Part shown: positions 1 through 6,938 of the stretch, one piece after another
How the letters are laid out: each line of letters starts with the position of its first letter
Numbering within the stretch: position 1 is the first letter of the stretch
NCBI GenBank assembly: GCA_002470135.1
Contig: DKNC01000045.1
Location: forward strand, 67,940-87,971
Direction of reading: 5' to 3'
Source: Actinobacteria bacterium UBA7398
GTDB lineage: Bacteria; Actinomycetota; Actinomycetes; Nanopelagicales; Nanopelagicaceae
DNA: 20,032 nt
Translations under genes and position numbers: made by a program
The notes under the pieces: generated by a model
The model's input: the letters and a program-made list of their open reading frames with translations, nothing else
The model's database searches: none
Told to the model about the DNA's origin: nothing

Positions 1-428
1 GCAACAACTTCAGCTGGTGCGCTCTTCGCTGCTAATTTTTCGGCGGCGCGCTTTTTCATTGTGGTTGCGCCATCTTTTGGTTCATCCATAGCCTTCTTAA
101 CCGCAGCTTCATACGCTTCGCGCTTATGCGGTTTTACCGCAGCAACTTTTAACGTTCCTTCAGTTCCTGGCAAACCTTTAAATTTCTGCCAGTCACCGGT
201 AACTTTTAAAATAGCCTCTACAGCTGGTGTTGGAAGTGCGCCAACTTTTAACCAATGCTGTGCGCGTTCTGATTTAACTTCGATGAAAGATGGTTCTTGT
301 CCTGGTGAATAACGACCAATTTCTTCAATTGATAAACCATTCCGGGCCTTGCGGGAATCTGAAACAACAATTCGGTAATGCGGTGTGCGAATCTTTCCGA
401 AACGCATCAATCTAATTTTTACGCCCAC
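1..428 (-). CDS. rpsP: 30S ribosomal protein S16 (3' end beyond window)
   Basis: Small-subunit ribosomal protein S16. Translation on the minus strand from a GTG at 426-428 begins MGVKIRLMRFGKIRTPHYRI and continues with VVSDSR, ARNG and IEEIGRYSP, the usual S16 N-terminal half. A Lys/Ala-rich tail follows, typical of the longer actinobacterial S16, and is still open at base 1, so about 142 codons are visible and the stop lies outside. The GTG start is favoured because S16 proteins begin M-x-V-K-I-R-L and because a strong AAGGAG Shine-Dalgarno (438-443) lies nine bases upstream. It is the last gene of the minus-strand run, 162 bases after ffh. In related genomes rimM, trmD and rplS follow; that part is not visible here. 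Confidence 0.95.
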   Translation of the reverse strand, partial: MGVKIRLMRFGKIRTPHYRIVVSDSRKARNGLSIEEIGRYSPGQEPSFIEVKSERAQHWLKVGALPTPAVEAILKVTGDWQKFKGLPGTEGTLKVAAVKPHKREAYEAAVKKAMDEPKDGATTMKKRAAEKLAAKSAPAEVV

Positions 429-590
429 TAGGGGTTTCTCCTTGAAAGTAATCGAACCAGCCAAATTCAACTCGAGTGGGTATTCGAGCGAGTAAAGCAG
501 TTCTGGGTTTATTTAATCCGACGAAAGGTAGAGGGCTCTCGTACAGGTCGCTAATCTTGCCATCTCGCGCTGGAAAGCCCAAACCGGCAA
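429..590 (-). other. ffh-rpsP intergenic region
   Basis: This 162-base spacer separates ffh from rpsP on the minus strand. It ends with the AAGGAG ribosome binding site of rpsP. It contains a CTCGAG palindrome (about 470-476) and a nearby TCGAG/CTCGA inverted repeat, but no stem followed by a T run, so no intrinsic terminator for ffh is evident. A separate rpsP promoter is plausible given the length, but I could not place convincing -35/-10 boxes. Confidence 0.4.
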
Positions 591-2048
591 TTAACCCTCT
601 TCCTGCGCCCGCTTAGCGGGATTTCCGGAGCGTGATTTCTTCTTATTTGGCAAATTATTCGGTGGAGGTTTACGCAACCCACCCGATTGCGGAGCTGAAT
701 TCCCAACTCCAACAGGCAGCCCCGGGATCGATCCGCCATTTCGCATGGTGCGCATCATTTTCTGAGCTGCGCTAAATCTATCAACCAATGAATTCACTTC
801 TTTAACACTTCGTCCACTGCCATTAGCAATTCGAAGCCTTCTAGAACCATTAAGAATTTTAGGTTCGCGCCGCTCACTTGGCGTCATTGATTGCACAATT
901 GCTTGCGTTCTTACAATCTCGCCCTCATCAAAATTTTCCAATTGTTTCTTCATCGCGCCAGAATTAGCGCCGGGCAACATCCCAAGTAATTTACTCATTG
1001 AGCCCATTTTTTTCATCGCTTGCATTTGTTCTAAGAAATCTTCTAAAGTGAAATCATCACCTTCTGCAAATTTTGCTTCTAATTTTGCTGCAGTATCGCC
1101 ATCAAATGCTTGCTTTGCTTGTTCGGCTAAAGATTGAATATCTCCCATACCTAATATTCGAGAAGCCATCCGATCAGGATAAAAGAGATCAAAATCTTGC
1201 AATTTTTCTCCGGTAGATACAAACATAATTGGCCGAGCAGTTATCTTTGCAATCGAAAGCGCAGCGCCACCTTTTGCATCACCATCTAATTTAGTTAGCG
1301 CTACCCCATCAAAACCAACGCCATCTAAAAATGCCTGCGCAGTTCGCACCGCATCTTGACCAATCATTGCATCAACTACAAATATGATCTCGTCAGGATT
1401 TACTGCATCTCTAATTGCCTTAGCCTCGTTCATTAATTCAATATCAACGCCAAGTCGACCAGCAGTATCAACAATTACAATGTTATGAAATTTCTCGCGT
1501 GCGAACGCAACACCATCGCGAGCGACCTTGATTGGATCCCCAACTCCATTGCCAACTTCAGGTGCGAAAACTGGAACTTTCGCATTTGTTGCGACAACCG
1601 ACAATTGATTTACCGCATTTGGTCTCTGCAAATCCGCTGCGACCAGAAGTGGCGTATCACCCTGGGATTTGAAGTAATGCGCTAATTTTCCAGCAAGGGT
1701 AGTTTTGCCCGAACCTTGTAATCCTGCCAACATAATTACAGTTGGTGGATTCTTAGCTAATCGAATTCGGCGAGCAGCGCCGCCAAGTATTGAAATGAGT
1801 TCTTCATTAACAATGGCAAAAATTGCCTGAGATTGGTTGGTGCTCTGCCGTAAATCAGGAAGCGCCGCTTGAGCCCGCTCGTTAACTTTGGCTACAAAAG
1901 ATTCGGCTACCGCAAGGGCTACGTCTGCATCTAGAAGTGCTTTGCGAATTTCACCGCACATCTCATCGATATCGCCCGATCCAATGCGACCACGATTGCG
2001 CAGCGCAGTAAAGGCGTTAGCGAATTTTCCAGTTAACGAATCGAACAT
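591..2048 (-). CDS. ffh: Signal recognition particle protein Ffh (SRP54)
   Basis: GTPase of the signal recognition particle. With 4.5S RNA it binds signal sequences of nascent membrane proteins and delivers ribosomes to FtsY. The 485-residue product has the N domain (about 1-95), then the G domain with the P-loop GLQGSGKT (109-116), DTAGR (194-198) and TKLDGD (252-257). A methionine-rich M domain (about 300-460) carries the RNA-binding stretch SMTPSERREPKILNGSRRLR, and a basic tail of about 30 residues follows. Length is normal for the family. The ATG start is preceded by AGGA and lies 12 bases after the glnD stop. Its receptor FtsY is encoded in the same run, separated by the nitrogen genes, an order known from other Actinobacteria. 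No SRP RNA gene was recognised in the window. Confidence 0.97.
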   Translation of the reverse strand: MFDSLTGKFANAFTALRNRGRIGSGDIDEMCGEIRKALLDADVALAVAESFVAKVNERAQAALPDLRQSTNQSQAIFAIVNEELISILGGAARRIRLAKNPPTVIMLAGLQGSGKTTLAGKLAHYFKSQGDTPLLVAADLQRPNAVNQLSVVATNAKVPVFAPEVGNGVGDPIKVARDGVAFAREKFHNIVIVDTAGRLGVDIELMNEAKAIRDAVNPDEIIFVVDAMIGQDAVRTAQAFLDGVGFDGVALTKLDGDAKGGAALSIAKITARPIMFVSTGEKLQDFDLFYPDRMASRILGMGDIQSLAEQAKQAFDGDTAAKLEAKFAEGDDFTLEDFLEQMQAMKKMGSMSKLLGMLPGANSGAMKKQLENFDEGEIVRTQAIVQSMTPSERREPKILNGSRRLRIANGSGRSVKEVNSLVDRFSAAQKMMRTMRNGGSIPGLPVGVGNSAPQSGGLRKPPPNNLPNKKKSRSGNPAKRAQEEG

Positions 2049-2060
2049 GCGCGAATCCTA

Positions 2061-4310
2061 CTATTTCAGTCGGGCTTCTAACCCGCGTGCAAATTCGATG
2101 GCACGCTCGGAACCAAGCGGAGAACCATCGACTTGTGTTACATAGAGGGTGTCAAATGCTTCTGCTCCCAACGTGGAAACAATTGCAGCTTTTATATCAA
2201 TCTTGGCTGAGGTAACTGCAGTTGCAATCGTATACAGCAATCCGGGGCGATCATGCATTCGCACCTCAATCACAGTAGCTTGCGTGGTCGCATCCATGAT
2301 TGCAGTTACAACTGGTGGCGGAACTGGAATACCTGGAAATTTTTGATAGTTTTTAACTCGATCTGCAATCTTTTCTGAAAAATTTATTTGGCCAGCTAGT
2401 CCAGATTGAATTAATTCTAATAATTTCCGTGGCGTTGGTGGGCTCACGTGGTCATCTAATAAGGCGACCCAAGTCATGACCGCAGATTTTCCATGCGAAC
2501 GCGTACGCGCTGATCGCACATCAAATCTTGTAATGCTTAAAACACCAGCAATAGTTGCCAGCAGACCAGTGCTATCTGGAGCAATGATCTCCACGAGATA
2601 CTCGCCTTCTTTTTCAATTAGATCAACTTTTAATTCACCAGCTTCCGCTGCTCTAATTTGGATATCGGTTAGTTCTAATTGATTTGCTGGCATTATGCCT
2701 TCTAGCGCAGCGTTGCACCGATTTACTAAATTGCTAACTAGCGTTGCTTTCCAATCACTCCAAGCCGCTCGCCCAGTTGCTTCACCGTCAGCAACGCTTA
2801 GCGCATGTAGTAATTCCAGCAATTCCGCGCTCGGAATTTTTTCAATGACACTTGAAATTGTTGCGGGATCATCCAAATCCCGGCGAGTGGCGATCGCCGA
2901 GAGCAGTAGATGCTCCTTAACCAACAAAATTAAAGTTTCCACATCGGCGCTATCGAAACCTAACCGCTCTGCTAGCGGCGCCATCAAAATTGCGCCAAAA
3001 TCCGAGTGGTCATGATCCGGAAAACCTTTTCCAACATCATGAAAGAGCGCCGCGAATAAGAGCAAATCTGGGCGATGAACCGTGCGGGTTAAAGCGGCCG
3101 CATGTACTGCAGTTTCAACCATATGTCGATCAACTGTATGACGGTGCAATACATTTCGTTGCGGCAACGATCTTAAATGCGTCCACTCTGGAATCCATTT
3201 TTGAATTAATCCTTCTTGGTCGAGCGCTTCCCAAACTCGAACCATATTTGCACCCGCTCCGATCAGCGTTACTAGTTCTTCACGAGCAACGCGTGGCCAT
3301 GGAATGGGCATCGGTGGTAACTCTGCTGCAAGTTGAATACAAGTATCAATAGATAACGGAATTCCTAATTGCGCAGCAGCAGCCGCAGCCCGTAAGCCCA
3401 CAATTGGATCTGCAGTAATTTCATAGCCACTTTCGATTCGTAATTCGCCACCTTCGATTACTAAGCCTCGTTCAACTCGTACAGTTTTCTCACGATTAAA
3501 GAATCGCTTTGATTGGATCTGATCAAGTCGATGCCAAGTTAATTCCAATAAGTAATCGACAGCACGCGCAGCTTTAGCAACTTCCGACATTAACTCATCG
3601 GCATCTTTATAATTCAAATTTCTAGCCACTTTGTCCTGTTCGACAAAACGGAGTTGATCGCGATTTCTACCACTTTCTACATGCAGTGCATCTCTTACAT
3701 TTCGTAAAATTGATTCGGCGTTACTTATACGATCGAAAGTAATTGCGACTAAGCCAGATTTAGCAATAGCTCTAAGGGCAGTAATGTCACGTAGCCCACC
3801 ACGAGCTTCCTTTAAATCTGGCTCGAGTAAATAAGCCAACTCTCCGACTCGATTGCTCCGTTCTCGCGAAAGCTCACGGATTTGCGGAATATATCGCTTT
3901 GCGTTTTTGCGCCACTCTTCATTAGCATCGTTTGCAGTCACTTCAAATAGATCACGATCACCGCAGATAAATCGACTATCGAGCAACCCCATCGCAACTT
4001 TCACATCAGAAGTTGCGGTCTCCTGCGTTTGTGCGCGAGTTCTTACTGAATGGTCAACCGCGCGTCCACTATCCCAGAGTGGATATAAGAGCGCATTAAC
4101 AAAACCACTCAAATCATTTTCGGTAAGCGAACCATCATGCAAAATAAGAATATCGATATCTGAACCCGGCGATAATTCGCCGTTGCCGTATCCGCCGACT
4201 GCGACCAGCGTAACTTTTGCTGCGCCGGATAACGTTTGAGCAGCACGAAAGAGACCGATTAACTCTGCATCAACCGAATTAGATCGCTCTCTTCGCTCGC
4301 GTGTCCCCAT
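2061..4310 (-). CDS. glnD: [Protein-PII] nucleotidylyltransferase GlnD
   Basis: Bifunctional enzyme that attaches and removes a nucleotide on PII according to glutamine level. It is a uridylyltransferase in proteobacteria; the actinobacterial enzyme studied in Corynebacterium adenylylates GlnK, so adenylylation is likely here. Visible domains are the nucleotidyltransferase core AVGGYGNGELSPGSDIDI (Asp51 and Asp53 catalytic), the GlnD-type LEPDLKEARGGLRD stretch (162-175), an HD hydrolase domain with FHDVGKG (423-429) and the conserved VADGEATGRAAW (506-517). Two C-terminal ACT domains (about 571-645 and 679-749) sense glutamine. At 749 residues it is shorter than the E. coli enzyme (about 890), mainly at the N-terminus, but no core motif is missing. 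It starts 9 bases after the glnK stop; the ribosome binding site is weak (GAG), so translational coupling is likely. Confidence 0.95.
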   Translation of the reverse strand: MGTRERRERSNSVDAELIGLFRAAQTLSGAAKVTLVAVGGYGNGELSPGSDIDILILHDGSLTENDLSGFVNALLYPLWDSGRAVDHSVRTRAQTQETATSDVKVAMGLLDSRFICGDRDLFEVTANDANEEWRKNAKRYIPQIRELSRERSNRVGELAYLLEPDLKEARGGLRDITALRAIAKSGLVAITFDRISNAESILRNVRDALHVESGRNRDQLRFVEQDKVARNLNYKDADELMSEVAKAARAVDYLLELTWHRLDQIQSKRFFNREKTVRVERGLVIEGGELRIESGYEITADPIVGLRAAAAAAQLGIPLSIDTCIQLAAELPPMPIPWPRVAREELVTLIGAGANMVRVWEALDQEGLIQKWIPEWTHLRSLPQRNVLHRHTVDRHMVETAVHAAALTRTVHRPDLLLFAALFHDVGKGFPDHDHSDFGAILMAPLAERLGFDSADVETLILLVKEHLLLSAIATRRDLDDPATISSVIEKIPSAELLELLHALSVADGEATGRAAWSDWKATLVSNLVNRCNAALEGIMPANQLELTDIQIRAAEAGELKVDLIEKEGEYLVEIIAPDSTGLLATIAGVLSITRFDVRSARTRSHGKSAVMTWVALLDDHVSPPTPRKLLELIQSGLAGQINFSEKIADRVKNYQKFPGIPVPPPVVTAIMDATTQATVIEVRMHDRPGLLYTIATAVTSAKIDIKAAIVSTLGAEAFDTLYVTQVDGSPLGSERAIEFARGLEARLK

Positions 4311-4319
4311 TTTTATTCT

Positions 4320-4658
4320 CTAAATTGCTTCTGGACCTCGTTCACCAGTTCTAACTCGAACCACGTGTTCCACTGGCGTTGCCCAAACTTTTCCATCACC
4401 AATTGAGCCAGTGGCAGCAGCTTTTACGATGACATCGATAACTGCCTCTACATCTGCGGAATCCACTAAAACTTCAAGGCGAATTTTCGGAACTAAATCA
4501 ACGGTGTACTCCGCACCTCGATAGACCTCCGTATGTCCGCGCTGTCTGCCGAAACCACTCGCTTCAGAGACCGTCATTCCGGTGATGCCAAATGCTTGCA
4601 AAGCATCTTTAACATCATCTAACTTAAATGGTTTGAGAATTGCGGTTATAAGTTTCAT
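4320..4658 (-). CDS. glnK: Nitrogen regulatory protein PII (GlnK)
   Basis: Trimeric PII signalling protein that binds ATP/ADP and 2-oxoglutarate and blocks the AmtB pore when nitrogen is sufficient. The 112-residue product starts MKLITAILKPFKLDDV. It has the T-loop with the modifiable Tyr51 in YRGAEYTVDLVPK, the B-loop TGSIGDGK, and the C-terminal signature RVRTGERG. Its ATG overlaps the amtB stop by four bases (ATGA), the usual sign of translational coupling, and glnD follows 9 bases later. Channel, gate and gate-modifying enzyme are thus produced together. Linkage to amtB makes the name glnK more fitting than glnB. Confidence 0.96.
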   Translation of the reverse strand: MKLITAILKPFKLDDVKDALQAFGITGMTVSEASGFGRQRGHTEVYRGAEYTVDLVPKIRLEVLVDSADVEAVIDVIVKAAATGSIGDGKVWATPVEHVVRVRTGERGPEAI

Positions 4659-5959
4659 ACGGAAAATCCTCCTCTTGAAGATGGCGCCATTTCATATGCA
4701 GATTCAGCATGTTCGCTTAGATCGATGCTAGCAACTTCAGCTTCCGGTTTAACTCGGAACCCGATTGTTTTATGGATAATAAGTCCGATTATTAAAGTAA
4801 GAACGAATGAGTAAGCCATCACCATGAATGCTCCGAAAGCTTGCTTCCCAAGCAGCGTAGTACCGCCGCCATAGAAGAGCCCATCTAAACCGATGCTATT
4901 AACAGCGCTACTTCCGAAGAAACCAATCGAGATACATCCCCAAAGTCCACCAACTAAATGCACTCCAACCACATCTAGCGAATCATCGAAGCCAAATTTG
5001 TATTTCATAGCCACTGCTAATGCACAAAGTGCGCCAGCAATTAACCCAATTACTACTGCTGCCCATGGCGCTACAAATGCACAAGCTGGCGTGATTGCAA
5101 CTAATCCGGAAATTGCACCAGAAGCGGCACCTAAGCTTGTTGGATGGCCATCTCGAAGTTTTTCAACAAGAACCCAACCTAATAGCGCTGCTGCAGTTGC
5201 AACTTGAGTATTCATTAGCGCAAGCGCTGCAATTCCATTAGCTCCGAGCGCCGAGCCAGCGTTAAAACCAAACCAACCAAACCAAAGTAAGCCCGCTCCG
5301 AGTAATACAACCGGCAGTGAATGTGGTCGCATCACTTCTTTTCGCCAGCCCACTCGACGGCCAAGAATCAAACTGAGTGCCAAACCTGCGGCACCTGCAT
5401 TGATATGGACTGCAGTACCGCCTGCAAAATCTTCGATTCCACGTGCTGCTAGAAATCCGGCGCCAGTAACGGTATCCCCAACTTTATTTCCAAAAGCAAA
5501 GACCCAATGTGCGACTGGGAAATAAACAACAGAAACCCAGATTGCAACAAAGATACTCCAAGCGCTAAATTTTGTTCGATCTGCTATCGCTCCAGATATA
5601 AGCGCTGGCGTAATAATCGCGAACATCAATTGAAATGCTGCAAATGCCAATAATGGAATCGGATAAATTCCACCATTATTAGTAAGTTCGTTAACAGCGC
5701 TTCCAAGTCCGGAAAGCGATAAGGATCCATACCATTGTGATCCAGATTCAAATCCAAATGCTAATTTAAATCCATAAATTACCCAGATGACGCTAACGAT
5801 TCCGATTGTGATCATCGACATCATCATCATATTTAAAACACTTTTTGCTCGAACCATGCCACCGTAAAAGAGCGCCAATCCAGGAGTCATTAATAAAACT
5901 AAAGCGGTGCTCGCCAAGACCCAAGCGGTATCGCCAGTATTTAAAACAATCTCGGTCAT
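4655..5959 (-). CDS. amtB: Ammonium transporter AmtB
   Basis: Inner-membrane ammonium channel of the Amt/Rh family, about 434 residues with roughly eleven hydrophobic segments. Diagnostic features are PGLALFYGGMVRAKSVLN near the N-terminus, the DFAGGTAVHINAG signature holding the first pore histidine (about residue 185), and VGVHLVGGLWG holding the second (about 334). Phenylalanines in AAFQLMFA and WFGWFGFN are in the places expected for the gate. I chose the ATG at 5957-5959 (protein MTEIVLNTGD). A TTG at 5977 would add six charged residues, but AAGGG lies well placed in front of the ATG. The gene precedes glnK with a four-base overlap and has a candidate GlnR operator upstream (6058-6073). 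Cytoplasmic GlnK is expected to plug it. Confidence 0.95.
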   Translation of the reverse strand: MTEIVLNTGDTAWVLASTALVLLMTPGLALFYGGMVRAKSVLNMMMMSMITIGIVSVIWVIYGFKLAFGFESGSQWYGSLSLSGLGSAVNELTNNGGIYPIPLLAFAAFQLMFAIITPALISGAIADRTKFSAWSIFVAIWVSVVYFPVAHWVFAFGNKVGDTVTGAGFLAARGIEDFAGGTAVHINAGAAGLALSLILGRRVGWRKEVMRPHSLPVVLLGAGLLWFGWFGFNAGSALGANGIAALALMNTQVATAAALLGWVLVEKLRDGHPTSLGAASGAISGLVAITPACAFVAPWAAVVIGLIAGALCALAVAMKYKFGFDDSLDVVGVHLVGGLWGCISIGFFGSSAVNSIGLDGLFYGGGTTLLGKQAFGAFMVMAYSFVLTLIIGLIIHKTIGFRVKPEAEVASIDLSEHAESAYEMAPSSRGGFSV

Positions 5960-6032
5960 CTCTTTTCCCTTATCCAAAATGGGGGTTTAGCCGCGATTCT
6001 CACCGTTGAGATAGGGCAAGAATGGCGCGCTT

Positions 6033-6038
6033 CTATTA
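6033..6038 (-). promoter_or_regulatory. Candidate -10 box of the amtB promoter
   Basis: On the minus strand TAATAG sits about 75 bases upstream of the amtB ATG. Transcription would begin near 6026, which places the centre of the GlnR-like box at about -40, the usual place for an activator that contacts RNA polymerase beside a weak -35. No good -35 hexamer is present, which fits an activator-dependent promoter. The assignment is by inspection only. Confidence 0.4.
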
Positions 6039-6057
6039 CAGACGAGGGCAAGGAATC

Positions 6058-6073
6058 GTTTCGGGAAAGTGAC
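6058..6073 (-). promoter_or_regulatory. GlnR-type operator upstream of amtB-glnK-glnD
   Basis: The minus strand reads GTCAC-TTTCCC-GAAAC, an exact match to the described actinobacterial GlnR consensus gTnAC-n6-GaAAC. It lies 17-32 bases past the ftsY stop and about 100-115 bases before the amtB start, in front of the nitrogen-assimilation genes GlnR usually activates. Nine defined bases are matched inside a spacer of about 130 bases, so chance is unlikely. Only one clear copy is seen; many characterised amtB promoters have two boxes 22 bases apart. Whether this genome encodes GlnR cannot be seen. Confidence 0.65.
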
Positions 6074-6089
6074 ACTTCTCCCAGTTTTG

Positions 6090-6929
6090 TTACAGGCTCG
6101 TTAAATCTTCCAGGTATTTCGCGGAATCAAAGCGGGAGAAATCGGCGAGGGTTTCGCCAGTTCCGATGAACTTGATTGGCAAATCCAAAGCCGCCTCAGT
6201 TGCGATCGCGATTCCGCCTTTGGCGCTGCCATCCAATTTAGTAACTATCAGGCCAGTCAAACCAACGCTCTCATTAAATATTTGCGCTTGGGCTAACCCA
6301 TTTTGTCCAGTTGTGCCATCTAAAACAAAGAGTATTTCAGAAACCGGAATAACTTTTTCCACAACTCGCTTAACTTTTTCTAATTCAGCCATCAAATTAT
6401 CTTTTGTATGTAACCTGCCCGCGGTATCGATGATTAAGTAGTCGAATTTTTCGGCGATTGCGCGCTTAGCGGCATCAAATGCAACTGCGGCTGGATCTGC
6501 GCCATCGTTTCCCGATATTACTGGGATGCCAATACGCTCCCCCCAAGTCTGGATTTGCGCAACCGCAGCAGCTCGGAAAGTATCGGCCGCCGCCATTAAT
6601 ACTTTTTTGTTTTCATTTTTCAAGTAGTTTGCTAGTTTTGCAGCGCTAGTTGTTTTACCAGTGCCATTAACCCCAACAATTAGTAGGACTGTGGGTTGTT
6701 GGGCATCAAAAGCAATATTTCTACTTTTCGTAGAGAGTGAATCAGTAAGCGTTGCTTTAACTGAATCCAAAAAATTATCATCTTTTCGAGATTTTGCAGC
6801 ATCGATAATTTTCTTAGTTACACTAGAGCCTAAATCTGCTTCAATCAATATCGTTTCTAAATCTTGCAATTCTCCAGCCGAAACGTTGGTGCCAGTAATT
6901 TTCGCTAAGAGTTTCTTAAAAAGACTCAT
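6090..6929 (-). CDS. ftsY: Signal recognition particle receptor FtsY
   Basis: Membrane-associated GTPase that docks Ffh-ribosome complexes at the translocon. The 279-residue product is essentially an isolated NG domain: N domain (about 1-75), P-loop GVNGTGKT (86-93), DTFRAAA (116-122), DTAGR (168-172), TKLDG (230-234) and the C-terminal FIGTGETLADFSRFD. The acidic A domain before the NG core in E. coli (about 200 residues) and the membrane-anchoring N-terminal segment of many actinobacterial FtsY are absent. Membrane contact must rely on the N-terminal amphipathic MSLFKKLLAKI. The start lies 9 bases after the smc stop with no clear Shine-Dalgarno, suggesting coupling. Confidence 0.96.
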   Translation of the reverse strand: MSLFKKLLAKITGTNVSAGELQDLETILIEADLGSSVTKKIIDAAKSRKDDNFLDSVKATLTDSLSTKSRNIAFDAQQPTVLLIVGVNGTGKTTSAAKLANYLKNENKKVLMAAADTFRAAAVAQIQTWGERIGIPVISGNDGADPAAVAFDAAKRAIAEKFDYLIIDTAGRLHTKDNLMAELEKVKRVVEKVIPVSEILFVLDGTTGQNGLAQAQIFNESVGLTGLIVTKLDGSAKGGIAIATEAALDLPIKFIGTGETLADFSRFDSAKYLEDLTSL

Positions 6930-6938
6930 GAGAAGCGA

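Noticed and set aside
551..739. 62-residue minus-strand frame at the 3' end of ffh
   Set aside because: It lies in another frame over the Pro/Gly/Lys-rich C-terminus of Ffh and has no homology I recognise.
6080..6095. Second GlnR site next to the perfect one (minus strand GTAAC at the ftsY stop)
   Set aside because: The half GTAAC is present, but the matching GAAAC half is not (GGGAG instead), and the offset is 20 rather than the usual 22 bases.
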